Positions 28,166-36,670 of a DNA stretch of 64,000 nt are shown here, piece after piece. Numbering within the stretch: position 1 is the stretch's first letter; each line of letters begins with the position of its first letter. The stretch is from assembly GCA_041695085.1 (NCBI GenBank), contig JBGFRO010000030.1, positions 62,001-126,000 on the forward strand, read 5' to 3'. The translations under genes were made by a program, and so were the position numbers. Under the pieces are notes generated by a model. The model had not been told where the DNA came from and did no database searches. It was given only the letters and a program-made list of their open reading frames with translations. Source of the DNA: DYFT01 sp041695085. Its GTDB lineage: Bacteria; Bacteroidota; Ignavibacteria; UBA10030.

Positions 28166-29182
28166 ATGAAAACGATCAACTATGCACGCATTATTCTGGT
28201 GTCCGTTCTGTGTTGCGTCCAGATCGCGGTGGCGCAACAGCGGAAAGCGGGTCTCACCGGAGCGGCGTTTTTGAAAGTGGGTGTGGGTGCGAAGGCCGTC
28301 GGTATGGGATCGGCGGCAACCGCCCTGCATCAAGACGTGAATCAGATGTTCTGGAATCCCGCAGGCATCACATTGAAGGACGAGATGATGCAAGCGAGCT
28401 TCAGCTACAACAAATGGATCGCGGACCTCAATCATAACGCCGCCGCAGTTTCCTACAACATGGAAAGTGTCGGGACGTTCGGCATCGGCGTGATCCAGTT
28501 TGGTATCACGGGGATACCAGCCGATCGCGACATCCCGCTGGATCCGGCTCTCAAGCCGTTCCAGGTGGAGACGAACACCAGCGCAACGTACGACTATTCG
28601 GATCTCGCACTCCACCTGTCCTACGGTCGTTATGTCATCGACAACCTTTCACTCGGCGCCACGATCAAATACATCTCGCAAACGATCGACGGTCAATCTG
28701 TCTCGGCAATTGCAGTCGACTTCGGCTCGGTCTACCACATCGGTGTAATGGATTGGACGATTGCTGCTCGATTCAATAATCTGGGATCCGACATGAAGTT
28801 CTACGACATCGCGTTCGGACTTCCTTTGTCGTTCAGCATCGGTACAGCGTTGGCGCCATGGAGTGAAGGAGATAATAAAGTGATGGTGGCGGTAGATGCC
28901 GTGAAGCCGCAAGACGGTCCGCAATACTTCTTTACCGGAGCAGAAGTTTCGCTGATGAACATGATCTCCGTGCGCGGCGGTTGGAAGCTCAATTATTCCG
29001 GTACGGACGACGGGGGAACCACGAGTCGTGCGGCTATCAACAGCACTATCGAGGGACTCTCCGCTGGAGCCGGCATCGGTACCAACTTCGCGGGTTATAA
29101 CGTCCGTCTCGATTACTCCTACACGCAGATGGACCTGATCGATGCGGCTCACCGCATTACCGTCTCCATCGGGATGAAGTAA
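28166..29182 (+). CDS. PorV/PorQ-family outer-membrane protein
   Basis: 338 residues with a signal peptide (ARIILVSVLCCVQIAVAQ). The mature start AAFLKVGVGAKAVGMGSAAT followed by DVNQMFWNPAGI is the hallmark of the PorV/PorQ family, FadL-like barrels of which PorV (LptO) is needed for type IX secretion and for handling cargo at the cell surface. The rest alternates in barrel fashion and ends VSIGMK. It is the last gene of the TonB receptor/exported protein/PorV run. Whether this copy is the secretion component or a dedicated partner of the upstream proteins cannot be told from sequence. Confidence 0.85.
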   Translation: MKTINYARIILVSVLCCVQIAVAQQRKAGLTGAAFLKVGVGAKAVGMGSAATALHQDVNQMFWNPAGITLKDEMMQASFSYNKWIADLNHNAAAVSYNMESVGTFGIGVIQFGITGIPADRDIPLDPALKPFQVETNTSATYDYSDLALHLSYGRYVIDNLSLGATIKYISQTIDGQSVSAIAVDFGSVYHIGVMDWTIAARFNNLGSDMKFYDIAFGLPLSFSIGTALAPWSEGDNKVMVAVDAVKPQDGPQYFFTGAEVSLMNMISVRGGWKLNYSGTDDGGTTSRAAINSTIEGLSAGAGIGTNFAGYNVRLDYSYTQMDLIDAAHRITVSIGMK

Positions 29183-29349
29183 GGTCGAGCGATCTCGTAC
29201 GGAGACGAACACCTCTTCGCACGCGGTCGCAAAACCGACTTAGACAACGCTCGTGCAGGCTAACGACACGGGCGAGTTATCTACACGTGGGGTAATCTCG
29301 CTTCCGGCTTTCCCGTGGTTCAGGGTGTTGCGCCCGAGTGGGATTACCC

Positions 29350-29495
29350 CATTTTGTTTCTTTTGATATCTTTGCCGTCTGGAAGAACGGTTTCGATCTT
29401 ACGAATCTCACCAACCATCCTGCCGACGATTTCGGCGCAAGATTGGGCGTACGACGGGCGGGAGGTCGTTTTCAGTCGAACCGCGAGAGTATCTG
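29350..29495 (+). pseudogene. Relic of a TolB/PD40 propeller gene
   Basis: Alternating frames give DIFAVWKNGFDLTNLTNHPADDFGA, then DWAYDGREVVF in a shifted frame, then FQSNRES back in the first. This is the blade pattern (LTNLTNHPADD, xWxxDGREVVFQSNR) of TolB-like repeats, interrupted by at least two frameshifts. No start or other blades remain. The rest of the 29,183-29,632 gap has CTGCAATCTGC-type short repeats near 29,500-29,530 and otherwise nothing I recognise. Confidence 0.5.
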
Positions 29496-29632
29496 CCATC
29501 TGCAATCTGCTAACTGCAATCTGCCAATGGCAATGAGTCTCTCGACTCCCATACTTTCTACTCGAATACTTACATACTTTCCAACCAAATACAAACCATC
29601 CGCAACTCGACTAAACTCAGAGGTTAGCGCTC

Positions 29633-30655
29633 ATGCTGCTCCCCACCACCGTTATCGGCAGTTATTCGTTTCCCAAATGGCTTGAACGTGTTCGGGAATT
29701 AGGGAACCAGGGGATTCTCACGCCAGAACAGGTAGAAGAGGCACACGATAACGCCGTCAAATCCGTCATCAAAGACCAGGAAATGGCGGGCGTCGAGATT
29801 ATCACCGATGGTGAAATCCGTCGTGAGACCATGGTGTACTTCTTCTCAAAACGGATTCACGGATTCGATTTCGAGCACGCGAAGATGATCCCGATCGGCA
29901 ATCTTGATCCCTCAATTCAAATGCCCGACCCCGTGATTGTGGAAAAAGTCCGGTGGAAGCAAAGTCTCAACATGGATGTGCATTTTAAGTTTCTCAAGGA
30001 GTTCGCCGTTACCCGAACAAAGGTCTGCGTGACGGGCCCACACATGCTGGCTAAGCGGGCGACAAACGAGTTCTACAAGAATGAAAAAGAACTTGTCTTC
30101 GATCTTGCCGATATTCTCAACAAGGAGCTCAAAGGACTCGTTGCTGCCGGATGCGACTTCATCCAGATCGACGAACCGGTGTGGGTCGGATATCCTCAGG
30201 ACATGCCGTGGCTGGTGGAGTCCTTCAACAGACTGGTAGAGGGGGTGCAGGCAAAGATCGCCGTTCACGTTTGTTACGGGAACTACCGGCTCAAGAAGCT
30301 TTTCAAAGGACAATATGCGGAATTGTTTCCCGCCCTCCTCGACGTGAACGCGAGCCAACTTTGTTTGGAGTTCGCCGTTTCAGATGGTGTGGGGTTGGAG
30401 CTTTTCAAACAATTTAAAACCGACAAAGAAGTTGCAGTTGGAGTGATCGACGTGAAAGATGAACGTGTTGAGACGCCGGAGATCGTGGCTCAGCGCATTC
30501 GAAAGGCGCTTGAGTACATCCCGGCGGAGCGGATGTACATTGTGCCTGATTGCGGAATGAAGTTCATGCCGCGGGATCGCGCATATGCCAAACTCAAAGC
30601 AATGGTGGAAGGGACACGCATGGTGCGAAAGGAGTTGGGAGCCGCGTCATGTTGA
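29633..30655 (+). CDS. Short MetE-like (cobalamin-independent methionine synthase family) protein
   Basis: 340 residues, less than half of standard MetE (about 750), so it holds only the catalytic C-terminal TIM barrel. Likely zinc ligands are His212 and Cys214 (VHVCYGNY), Glu246 and Cys307 (VPDCGMKFM). IQIDEP at 178-182 is also typical. Such core MetE proteins move methyl groups to or from thiols, with a methyl donor not yet clear in many bacteria. Start is the ATG at 29633 with AGAGG 8-9 bases upstream. It heads the plus-strand island but may be functionally independent. The demethylation of a methylated sugar or compound is possible but only a guess. Confidence 0.8.
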   Translation: MLLPTTVIGSYSFPKWLERVRELGNQGILTPEQVEEAHDNAVKSVIKDQEMAGVEIITDGEIRRETMVYFFSKRIHGFDFEHAKMIPIGNLDPSIQMPDPVIVEKVRWKQSLNMDVHFKFLKEFAVTRTKVCVTGPHMLAKRATNEFYKNEKELVFDLADILNKELKGLVAAGCDFIQIDEPVWVGYPQDMPWLVESFNRLVEGVQAKIAVHVCYGNYRLKKLFKGQYAELFPALLDVNASQLCLEFAVSDGVGLELFKQFKTDKEVAVGVIDVKDERVETPEIVAQRIRKALEYIPAERMYIVPDCGMKFMPRDRAYAKLKAMVEGTRMVRKELGAASC

Positions 30656-30736
30656 GCGGCACAACGCCGCGTACAGACACAGAGGCTTTGAAGAGAACCG
30701 GCCTTCGTGATCTCACCAAATCAATGAGGTACCGAT

Positions 30737-32602
30737 TTGACGACATCGTTTGAATGGCTTCGTAACTTGAGCGACTTTGTTACCGGCAGTCTTCGTCTTG
30801 ATCGTTCTTTTGATCGCGAAGCATTCTTCCATCAGCTCGCGCAACAAGGTTTCACGCACGTCACGATCAACGGATTGGGAGTAGAACGGCCGTTTGAGTC
30901 AGGACCACCGGGGGATGTCTACTGGTGGTTCTATGATTACAGTCCCGACCTTGATCAATTTGTCACCAGCTCTTTGATAGAGGGATATTATCCGAAGGAA
31001 TATCTCACAAAGAACCTTACGTACCTCAAAGAGAACGCCTCTTTCGCAAGGCGCAACGGGCTTCTTCCCGGTCTCCACATCAATTCGCCTCGCTCGATGC
31101 CGGAGGCGTTCTGGAAGAAATATGCGTTCTTACGAGGCGCCCGGATCGACCATCCCCGCGAAAGTTTTCTCCCGCGCTACACGCTTGCGATGGCCCATCC
31201 AGTTACACAACGGCACTATCGCGAACTGGTACACAACATCATGCGCGAGGTGCCGGAGATCGGATTTATCCATGTGTGGACGAACGACAGCGGCTCGGGT
31301 TTTGAATTCGTCAGTTCCCTCTACGCCGGCAGGAATGGAGGTCCCTACTTGTTGCGCGAATGGAAAAGCGATGCCGAGATTGCACGCGCGGCGGGTAAAA
31401 ACGTGTTGACGTATTTTCATCTTGTGCGGGATGAGGCGCGGCGCGTGAATCCGGATTTCCGGCTCGTGTGCGATCTGGGACCGTTTGACGCGGAGCGTCC
31501 ACAGATCATCGAGGGGATGGGTGAGGGTATCGATGCAGGGCGGTTCGCCTATTTCGAGTTTGCGGATAAAAAGGAAGAGCAAGAACAACTTGAACGGGTC
31601 GGTGCGCTGCGACACGCGACACTCGATCTTGCAAACAATAACGTCATCGGAGCGCCGTTTCCACACCTCGTCTACGAACGTCTGCAGCATGCCCGTTCTC
31701 TCGGAATGCGGCACGTTCTCTGTCACGTTGCTCCGCGTTCACTGGCGCCGTACGACATTAACGGCGAAGTGGTTCGTGCCGTTCAGCTTCAACCCGATCA
31801 TTCACTCGAAGACATTTTGCAAAACGCTGCGGCACAGCTCGTTTCTTCCGAGCGTGTGCCCGCTTTACTCCATCTCTGGCAACGTTCCGATGCGGCCGTG
31901 CGGGGATTTCCCGAGGGCGTTCCGTATTCGACATTTGCCTTTCCGTGGTTCCGGTTGTGGGTACGGCCGTTCGTGCCAAATATTGATGCCATTCCGGAGG
32001 AAGAACGCGCGTACTACGAACGGTATTTGATCGCCACGTTCAACAATCCGAACCGAGTCGATCTTAACAACGATATGATGTGGAATTTTCTGACGGTTGA
32101 GGAAGCGGAAGAGAAACGCGATCTGATCGACTCACGAACACTCGCACCGCTCGGTGAGGCGATTCGCATCGCGGAACAAGCGCTTGCCACTGCCCAAGGA
32201 AGGGAGAGCGATCGAAAAGTTCTTCAAGATCAGCGTGATCGGCTTGTGGCGCTCAAATGTTTTTATGGAACGTTGCGCAACACAACGGCGTGGATCACTG
32301 CGGTGCATGGATATTGCGCGGCATCCGGAACGGCTGCACGTTCGACGTGGAGAGACATGGTGGGCGCGATGATGGCGCACGAGTTGGAAAACACCGAAGA
32401 ATTGCTCACCTTATGGCGTTCGAGCACGGTCGCGTTCATGCCCATCTCACGTGCCGGTGAGACCGCACACTTGTACGGTGAAAACTTCGGCGATCTGCTC
32501 GAACGGAAGCTGACGTTGATGGAGCGCCACCGAAACGACGAACCGTACATTGATCCCAATTATATGTGGCGCATGCCGCGGGATTTCTCCGTCGGTCGCT
32601 AA
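30737..32602 (+). CDS. Uncharacterised protein, possible TIM-barrel glycoside hydrolase
   Basis: 621 residues, no signal peptide, so cytoplasmic. Start is a TTG at 30737 with GAGG 7 bases upstream; no in-frame ATG lies near. The first half suggests a TIM barrel: beta-strand-like HVTINGLG, GLLPGLHIN, GFIHVWTNDSGSGFEF (conserved-looking acidic residue after a strand) and RLVCDLGPFD. The second half is helical with many Trp and Arg. The layout recalls alpha-glucuronidase or GH20-like enzymes, but I could not place it in a family by eye. It is 81 bases after the MetE-like gene and belongs to the catabolic island, so an action on a glycoside is plausible. Confidence 0.6.
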   Translation: MTTSFEWLRNLSDFVTGSLRLDRSFDREAFFHQLAQQGFTHVTINGLGVERPFESGPPGDVYWWFYDYSPDLDQFVTSSLIEGYYPKEYLTKNLTYLKENASFARRNGLLPGLHINSPRSMPEAFWKKYAFLRGARIDHPRESFLPRYTLAMAHPVTQRHYRELVHNIMREVPEIGFIHVWTNDSGSGFEFVSSLYAGRNGGPYLLREWKSDAEIARAAGKNVLTYFHLVRDEARRVNPDFRLVCDLGPFDAERPQIIEGMGEGIDAGRFAYFEFADKKEEQEQLERVGALRHATLDLANNNVIGAPFPHLVYERLQHARSLGMRHVLCHVAPRSLAPYDINGEVVRAVQLQPDHSLEDILQNAAAQLVSSERVPALLHLWQRSDAAVRGFPEGVPYSTFAFPWFRLWVRPFVPNIDAIPEEERAYYERYLIATFNNPNRVDLNNDMMWNFLTVEEAEEKRDLIDSRTLAPLGEAIRIAEQALATAQGRESDRKVLQDQRDRLVALKCFYGTLRNTTAWITAVHGYCAASGTAARSTWRDMVGAMMAHELENTEELLTLWRSSTVAFMPISRAGETAHLYGENFGDLLERKLTLMERHRNDEPYIDPNYMWRMPRDFSVGR

Positions 32603-32780
32603 TCGCGAAAGCCTCTCATGCTGTATCGAACCGACATCCGAGATCCGAGCGAGGCGATCGACCGAAACCTGCAAAGGTTGGCACAAACGAAATTGTTACA
32701 ATTGAAGCCGAGCTCTTTCTCACCAACGGGGCAATGAACGTTCCTTTCAGGTCTGAATAACATGTGGAGGATACTTCCTT

Positions 32781-33530
32781 ATGCCGGAATTCGCAGCGGG
32801 TCCCCTTACTCCCGAACAAATCGCACAATACAGGCGCGACGGCTATCTTGTCGTTCGGGATCTTCTCACCGCGGATGAGGTGGATGCGTTCGTGACGTAC
32901 GAGGCGAAGCAGGAGAAGAAATACCGCGAGAGTCTCCACAATCATGTGCACAACCCGCATTGGGCATTCATTGCAAAACATCCCAACATCATCAACATCG
33001 TCCGTCAACTGCTTGGAAGCGCACGGCCGATGATCGTTCAAACGATGTATCTCGAAAAATGGCCCGCTGAGACCGGCAAGGGAACAGCGTTGCATCAAGA
33101 TTATCATTATCTCCCCAACGAACCCAATACGTTGATGGCTTGCTGGATTGCGATGAGCGATACCGATTGCGAGAACGGAGGCCTGTGTGTCGTTCCCGGA
33201 AGTCACGTCGAGGGGCTCTACAAGACGCGCAAAGCAACCAATTTGCAGGATCATCAATCGTGGGAAGCGGAGTTCCTGATGCGCGATCGCGAGGGGAAAG
33301 AGTGGATGGAAAAGATGTACTCGTTTGAAATTGAAGGACTCCAATCCTCCCGGGTTGTGAATCTCAAAGTCCCAAAGGGATCCGGGGTGTTCTTCAGCGG
33401 CATGACGATCCATGGCTCGTACGCCAATCGCTCGGTCGGACGCGTCCGGCGTGCGTTTGCCACACACTTTGTAAAGGAAGGAACGTGGGTGCTGCGAGCC
33501 GACGTGCAGAACCTCGCTCCGGTGGAATAG
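32781..33530 (+). CDS. Phytanoyl-CoA dioxygenase (PhyH) family protein
   Basis: 249 residues. Fe(II)/2-oxoglutarate-type oxygenase fold. Probable iron ligands are His105 and Asp107 (ALHQDYHY) and His211 (GMTIHGSYANRS), and an Arg after it in VGRVRRAFATHF could bind 2-oxoglutarate. All three ligands are present, so it should be active. Opening LTPEQIAQYRRDGYLVVRDL is the usual PhyH start. Bacterial members hydroxylate diverse small molecules, including sugars and natural products, so the substrate here is open. Start is the ATG at 32781. The preceding 178 bases hold no gene I trust. Confidence 0.88.
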   Translation: MPEFAAGPLTPEQIAQYRRDGYLVVRDLLTADEVDAFVTYEAKQEKKYRESLHNHVHNPHWAFIAKHPNIINIVRQLLGSARPMIVQTMYLEKWPAETGKGTALHQDYHYLPNEPNTLMACWIAMSDTDCENGGLCVVPGSHVEGLYKTRKATNLQDHQSWEAEFLMRDREGKEWMEKMYSFEIEGLQSSRVVNLKVPKGSGVFFSGMTIHGSYANRSVGRVRRAFATHFVKEGTWVLRADVQNLAPVE

Positions 33531-33695
33531 AGGACAGACTGTTATTAAACCGGCGGTTCCCCTCCGGTTCCGACGGCGAAGCCGATCTCCTTGCGTCAAA
33601 TGTCTTAACTCGAACAAGAGGCGGACGAAGGATAGTTCAATAAGATCCTTGATGCTGATTGTCCGATACACAGTGAACGATCTGGGAACGCACGT

Positions 33696-35288
33696 ATGAA
33701 TCAAACCTGTCTCTCCTGCGACCATCCTCAGATTGATGTGCTCTATCCTCGCATCAAGTATTTTCTTGAAAGCGACGTGACCGAGTATAACATGTTCGGC
33801 ACGAAGGTACACGGGTATCGGACACCGGATGCGCCGAGTCTCTGGATTCGTGACTATTGTGACATGATGCGCGGCTTCAGGTATTTCGAGAAAGACGTGA
33901 AAAGCGTCATCGATCACTTTGCGGAGACGCAAACGGCAAAGGGATGGCTCTTCGATTATTTCACCATGACGCCCGAGAAAGTCCCCTGCGAGAAAGAAAA
34001 CTGGGCGAAGTACGTGCGCGTGCCGGTGGAAGCAGATGTCGAGTTCCGCTTCATCAAGGCAATCTATATGGCCTGGCAGGCAACGGGAGACGATCGATGG
34101 ATGAAGTCCTTGCTACCTCGCATGGAACGCGCGTTGGAGTATATTCTGACTGACGAATGGCGCTGGGACAAGAAGCATAAGCTGGTGAAGCGCGCGTACA
34201 CGATGGATACGTGGGATTTCGACTACACAGCGGGTCGACACGGCTGGTTGAATTTCCAGATCAACGAGCATACCTACTGGGGAATTATGCACGGAGACAA
34301 CTCCGGGTACTACGAGGCATTCCGGCACATGGCACAATTGTATGCTTATCTCGGGAAGAACCGCCGCGCGCGCTACTGGGCGAAATTTGCCGAGTCGTTT
34401 CGTGGTCGCGCAAACAGGGTCTGTTTCAACGGGCGGTTCTATACGCATCACGTTCATCTCGTACCGGTGAGGATTGACGGAGTCGATGAAGGCGAGCAAC
34501 TTACCCTGAGCAATCCGATGGACATCAACCGGGGCATGGCAACGCACGAGATAGCCGTGTCGATCCTCAGAGAATATCAGAACCGAGCAGCAACCACCGG
34601 AGCGTTTGCGGAATGGTTCAGTGTCGATCCGCCCTTCCCGGCAGGGATTTTTGGAGATGAGAAGATCATCCCGGGCGCATATTGTAACGGAGGCATCATG
34701 CCGCTCGTCGGCGGCGAGCTTGCACGTGCAGCGTTCGAACACGGTTTCGAAGAGTACGGCGTGCAGCAGCTTCTGAAATACGCGGAGTTGACAAAGAACA
34801 ACGAATCGTACCTCTGGTATTTTCCAAATGGTCAACATGCAACGGTCGAAACGAGCACCAGTCCCGACGCCCTGCCGACCGACGGCTGGGGCTCCTCCGC
34901 GATGCTCTATGCGCTGATGGAGGGGCTGGCCGGCATTGTCGATCTTCACAAATTATATCGGCATGTTCGACTTGCACCGCGGTGGGAGGCGGCAGGGAGA
35001 GAGCGTGCGAAGGTCTGTGCAGCATATGGCGCGTCGGGAGCGGTTTTCGAGTATGCGTACTTTCACAATCCTTCTGCGAAGCAGATCGAGCTGGAGTTAA
35101 CAGGGAATGCGCGCGTCGATCTCCATCTTCTTTTGCCAAAGAAGACCAAGGGGGTAGAAGTTCGGGTGAACGGTAGAAGATGGAGGTTTTTGAATGTGAT
35201 AATCGAAGAAAGTCCCTATGTCGATACGCAGCTGCTTCTGAAAAGAAAACTTGTCGTGGAAATCCGTTACGATTCTGTTGGGAGTTGA
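33696..35288 (+). CDS. Six-hairpin glycosidase-like protein
   Basis: 530 residues, no signal peptide. The repeated helical-hairpin layout with loops such as PSLWIRDYCDMMRGFRYF, AYTMDTWDFDYTAG, TYWGIMHGDNSGYYEAF and GAYCNGGIMPLVGGELARA fits the (alpha/alpha)6 barrel shared by several glycoside hydrolase families. A small beta domain closes the C-terminus (LLLPKKTKGVEVRVNGRRW). Candidate acids are the Asp in DTWDFD and DGWGSS. The family cannot be named from sequence alone. It follows the PhyH gene after 165 bases and precedes the class V aminotransferase by 30, and may cut an imported oligosaccharide in the cytoplasm. Confidence 0.65.
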   Translation: MNQTCLSCDHPQIDVLYPRIKYFLESDVTEYNMFGTKVHGYRTPDAPSLWIRDYCDMMRGFRYFEKDVKSVIDHFAETQTAKGWLFDYFTMTPEKVPCEKENWAKYVRVPVEADVEFRFIKAIYMAWQATGDDRWMKSLLPRMERALEYILTDEWRWDKKHKLVKRAYTMDTWDFDYTAGRHGWLNFQINEHTYWGIMHGDNSGYYEAFRHMAQLYAYLGKNRRARYWAKFAESFRGRANRVCFNGRFYTHHVHLVPVRIDGVDEGEQLTLSNPMDINRGMATHEIAVSILREYQNRAATTGAFAEWFSVDPPFPAGIFGDEKIIPGAYCNGGIMPLVGGELARAAFEHGFEEYGVQQLLKYAELTKNNESYLWYFPNGQHATVETSTSPDALPTDGWGSSAMLYALMEGLAGIVDLHKLYRHVRLAPRWEAAGRERAKVCAAYGASGAVFEYAYFHNPSAKQIELELTGNARVDLHLLLPKKTKGVEVRVNGRRWRFLNVIIEESPYVDTQLLLKRKLVVEIRYDSVGS

Positions 35289-35318
35289 GAATTGAACTTA
35301 TCCTACCGGCAGAGAACC

Positions 35319-36602
35319 ATGGATCGAAAAGAATTTGTCCGCGGAGTGGCAGCGACGCTGGCGACATCGGCGCTGGTTCCCGCCCTTGATTCCTCAACGC
35401 GCGAAAAACCGTCGCACGCCCCTTGGCCGCCGGTCGATCCCGCAGATGAACAGTTCTGGCGATTTGTCCGGGATCAGTTTCCTCTTACGAGGGACCGGGC
35501 CTATTTCAATACGGGCGGTTTAGGCGCCTCACCTTATGTCGTTATCGAAGCGGTGAAGGCAAAGATGGACGAGCTTGAAGAGATTTCCGAGACCGGACAT
35601 ACGGAGCAACTCTGGCGCGAGCTCAAAACGCCCATCGCCCAATTGCTTGGTTGTGAGATTGAAGAAATCGCCTTTATGCGGAACGCCACGGAGGGGATCA
35701 ATGTGGTCTGCAACGGTCTCCCCCTCAAAAAGGGGGACGAGATGATCACTTCGACCCATGAACATGTTGCCAATGCCGTTCCGTGGTTGGCGTTGCTGCA
35801 ACGAGAGGGCGTGATGATAAAGTTGTTTGAGCCTTCTACATATTCGGCGCAAGAGAACATCGACCGCATTGAAAAGCTTATCACTCACAGAACACGCCTC
35901 ATCAGCATTCCTCATATCACAACAACGACAGGGCAACTCTTACCGATTCAAGAGATTTCCCAACTTGCAAGAAGTAAGAATATCTGGCTTTTTGTCGATG
36001 GCGCACAGGCGGTGGGAATGCTGCCATTCAATCTGCATGAGCTGGGATGCGACGCGTATGCGGCGTGTGGACATAAATGGTTGCTCGGACCGAAAGAAAC
36101 GGGCGTCCTGTACGTGCGGAAAGAGATGTTTGATCTGGTGCGTGCAAAATTCGTCGGTGCGTATTCGGATCACGGGTACGATCTGGCCAAAGGAACGCTT
36201 GCCTTTCACCCGACAGCTCAACGCTATGAATATGGTACGGTCAACATTCCTTTGCGCGTTGGTCTTGGTGCGGCGGTTGGGTTCCTCCAGCGCATCGGAA
36301 TCGACAACGTCTGGAAACGCGACAAGGCGCTCTCGAACTATCTTTATGACGCCCTCCAACGGATTCCAGATATCAAGATTCTCTCGCCCGCTAACGACAC
36401 CGAGCGGACGGCGATGATCAGCATTCAACACGCAAAGATACCATTTCTCGAATTACAGCAACATTTGAATACCTCCAAGCTCCGCACCCGCGGCGTTTCC
36501 GAAGGGGGCGTCGATGGTCTGCGCATCTCAACTCATATTTATAACAACTTTGAGGAAGTCGACCGCTTGATCGAAGGAATCAGGTCGGCGGTCCCTCACT
36601 AG
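35319..36602 (+). CDS. Class V aminotransferase-fold PLP enzyme, Tat-like signal
   Basis: 427 residues from the ATG at 35319; an in-frame TTG at 35292 is less likely. The N-terminus MDRKEFVRGVAATLATSALV resembles a twin-arginine signal but has Arg-Lys in place of Arg-Arg, so export is uncertain. The PLP fold is clear: Asp227 in LFVDGAQAVGM, and the Schiff-base Lys253 in AACGHKWLLGPKETGVLYV. It is closest in look to isopenicillin-N epimerase and cysteine-desulfurase-like proteins, which act on amino acids or amino-linked substrates. Its place in a sugar island hints at an amino-bearing substrate, but this is not shown. Confidence 0.8.
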   Translation: MDRKEFVRGVAATLATSALVPALDSSTREKPSHAPWPPVDPADEQFWRFVRDQFPLTRDRAYFNTGGLGASPYVVIEAVKAKMDELEEISETGHTEQLWRELKTPIAQLLGCEIEEIAFMRNATEGINVVCNGLPLKKGDEMITSTHEHVANAVPWLALLQREGVMIKLFEPSTYSAQENIDRIEKLITHRTRLISIPHITTTTGQLLPIQEISQLARSKNIWLFVDGAQAVGMLPFNLHELGCDAYAACGHKWLLGPKETGVLYVRKEMFDLVRAKFVGAYSDHGYDLAKGTLAFHPTAQRYEYGTVNIPLRVGLGAAVGFLQRIGIDNVWKRDKALSNYLYDALQRIPDIKILSPANDTERTAMISIQHAKIPFLELQQHLNTSKLRTRGVSEGGVDGLRISTHIYNNFEEVDRLIEGIRSAVPH

Positions 36603-36670
36603 ACAACAGCTGACCAACTCCTGTTGCCCTTGAAGAGAGTTCGAGTCATCATCTTCATCAAGAGACCGTT

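Noticed and set aside
33531..33695. ACCGG-type inverted repeat after the PhyH gene as a terminator
   Set aside because: The arms are short and no T-rich run follows.
32616..33932. 438-codon minus-strand open frame
   Set aside because: It is antisense to the PhyH gene with its intact iron ligands, crosses a gap into the next gene, and lacks any recognisable motif.
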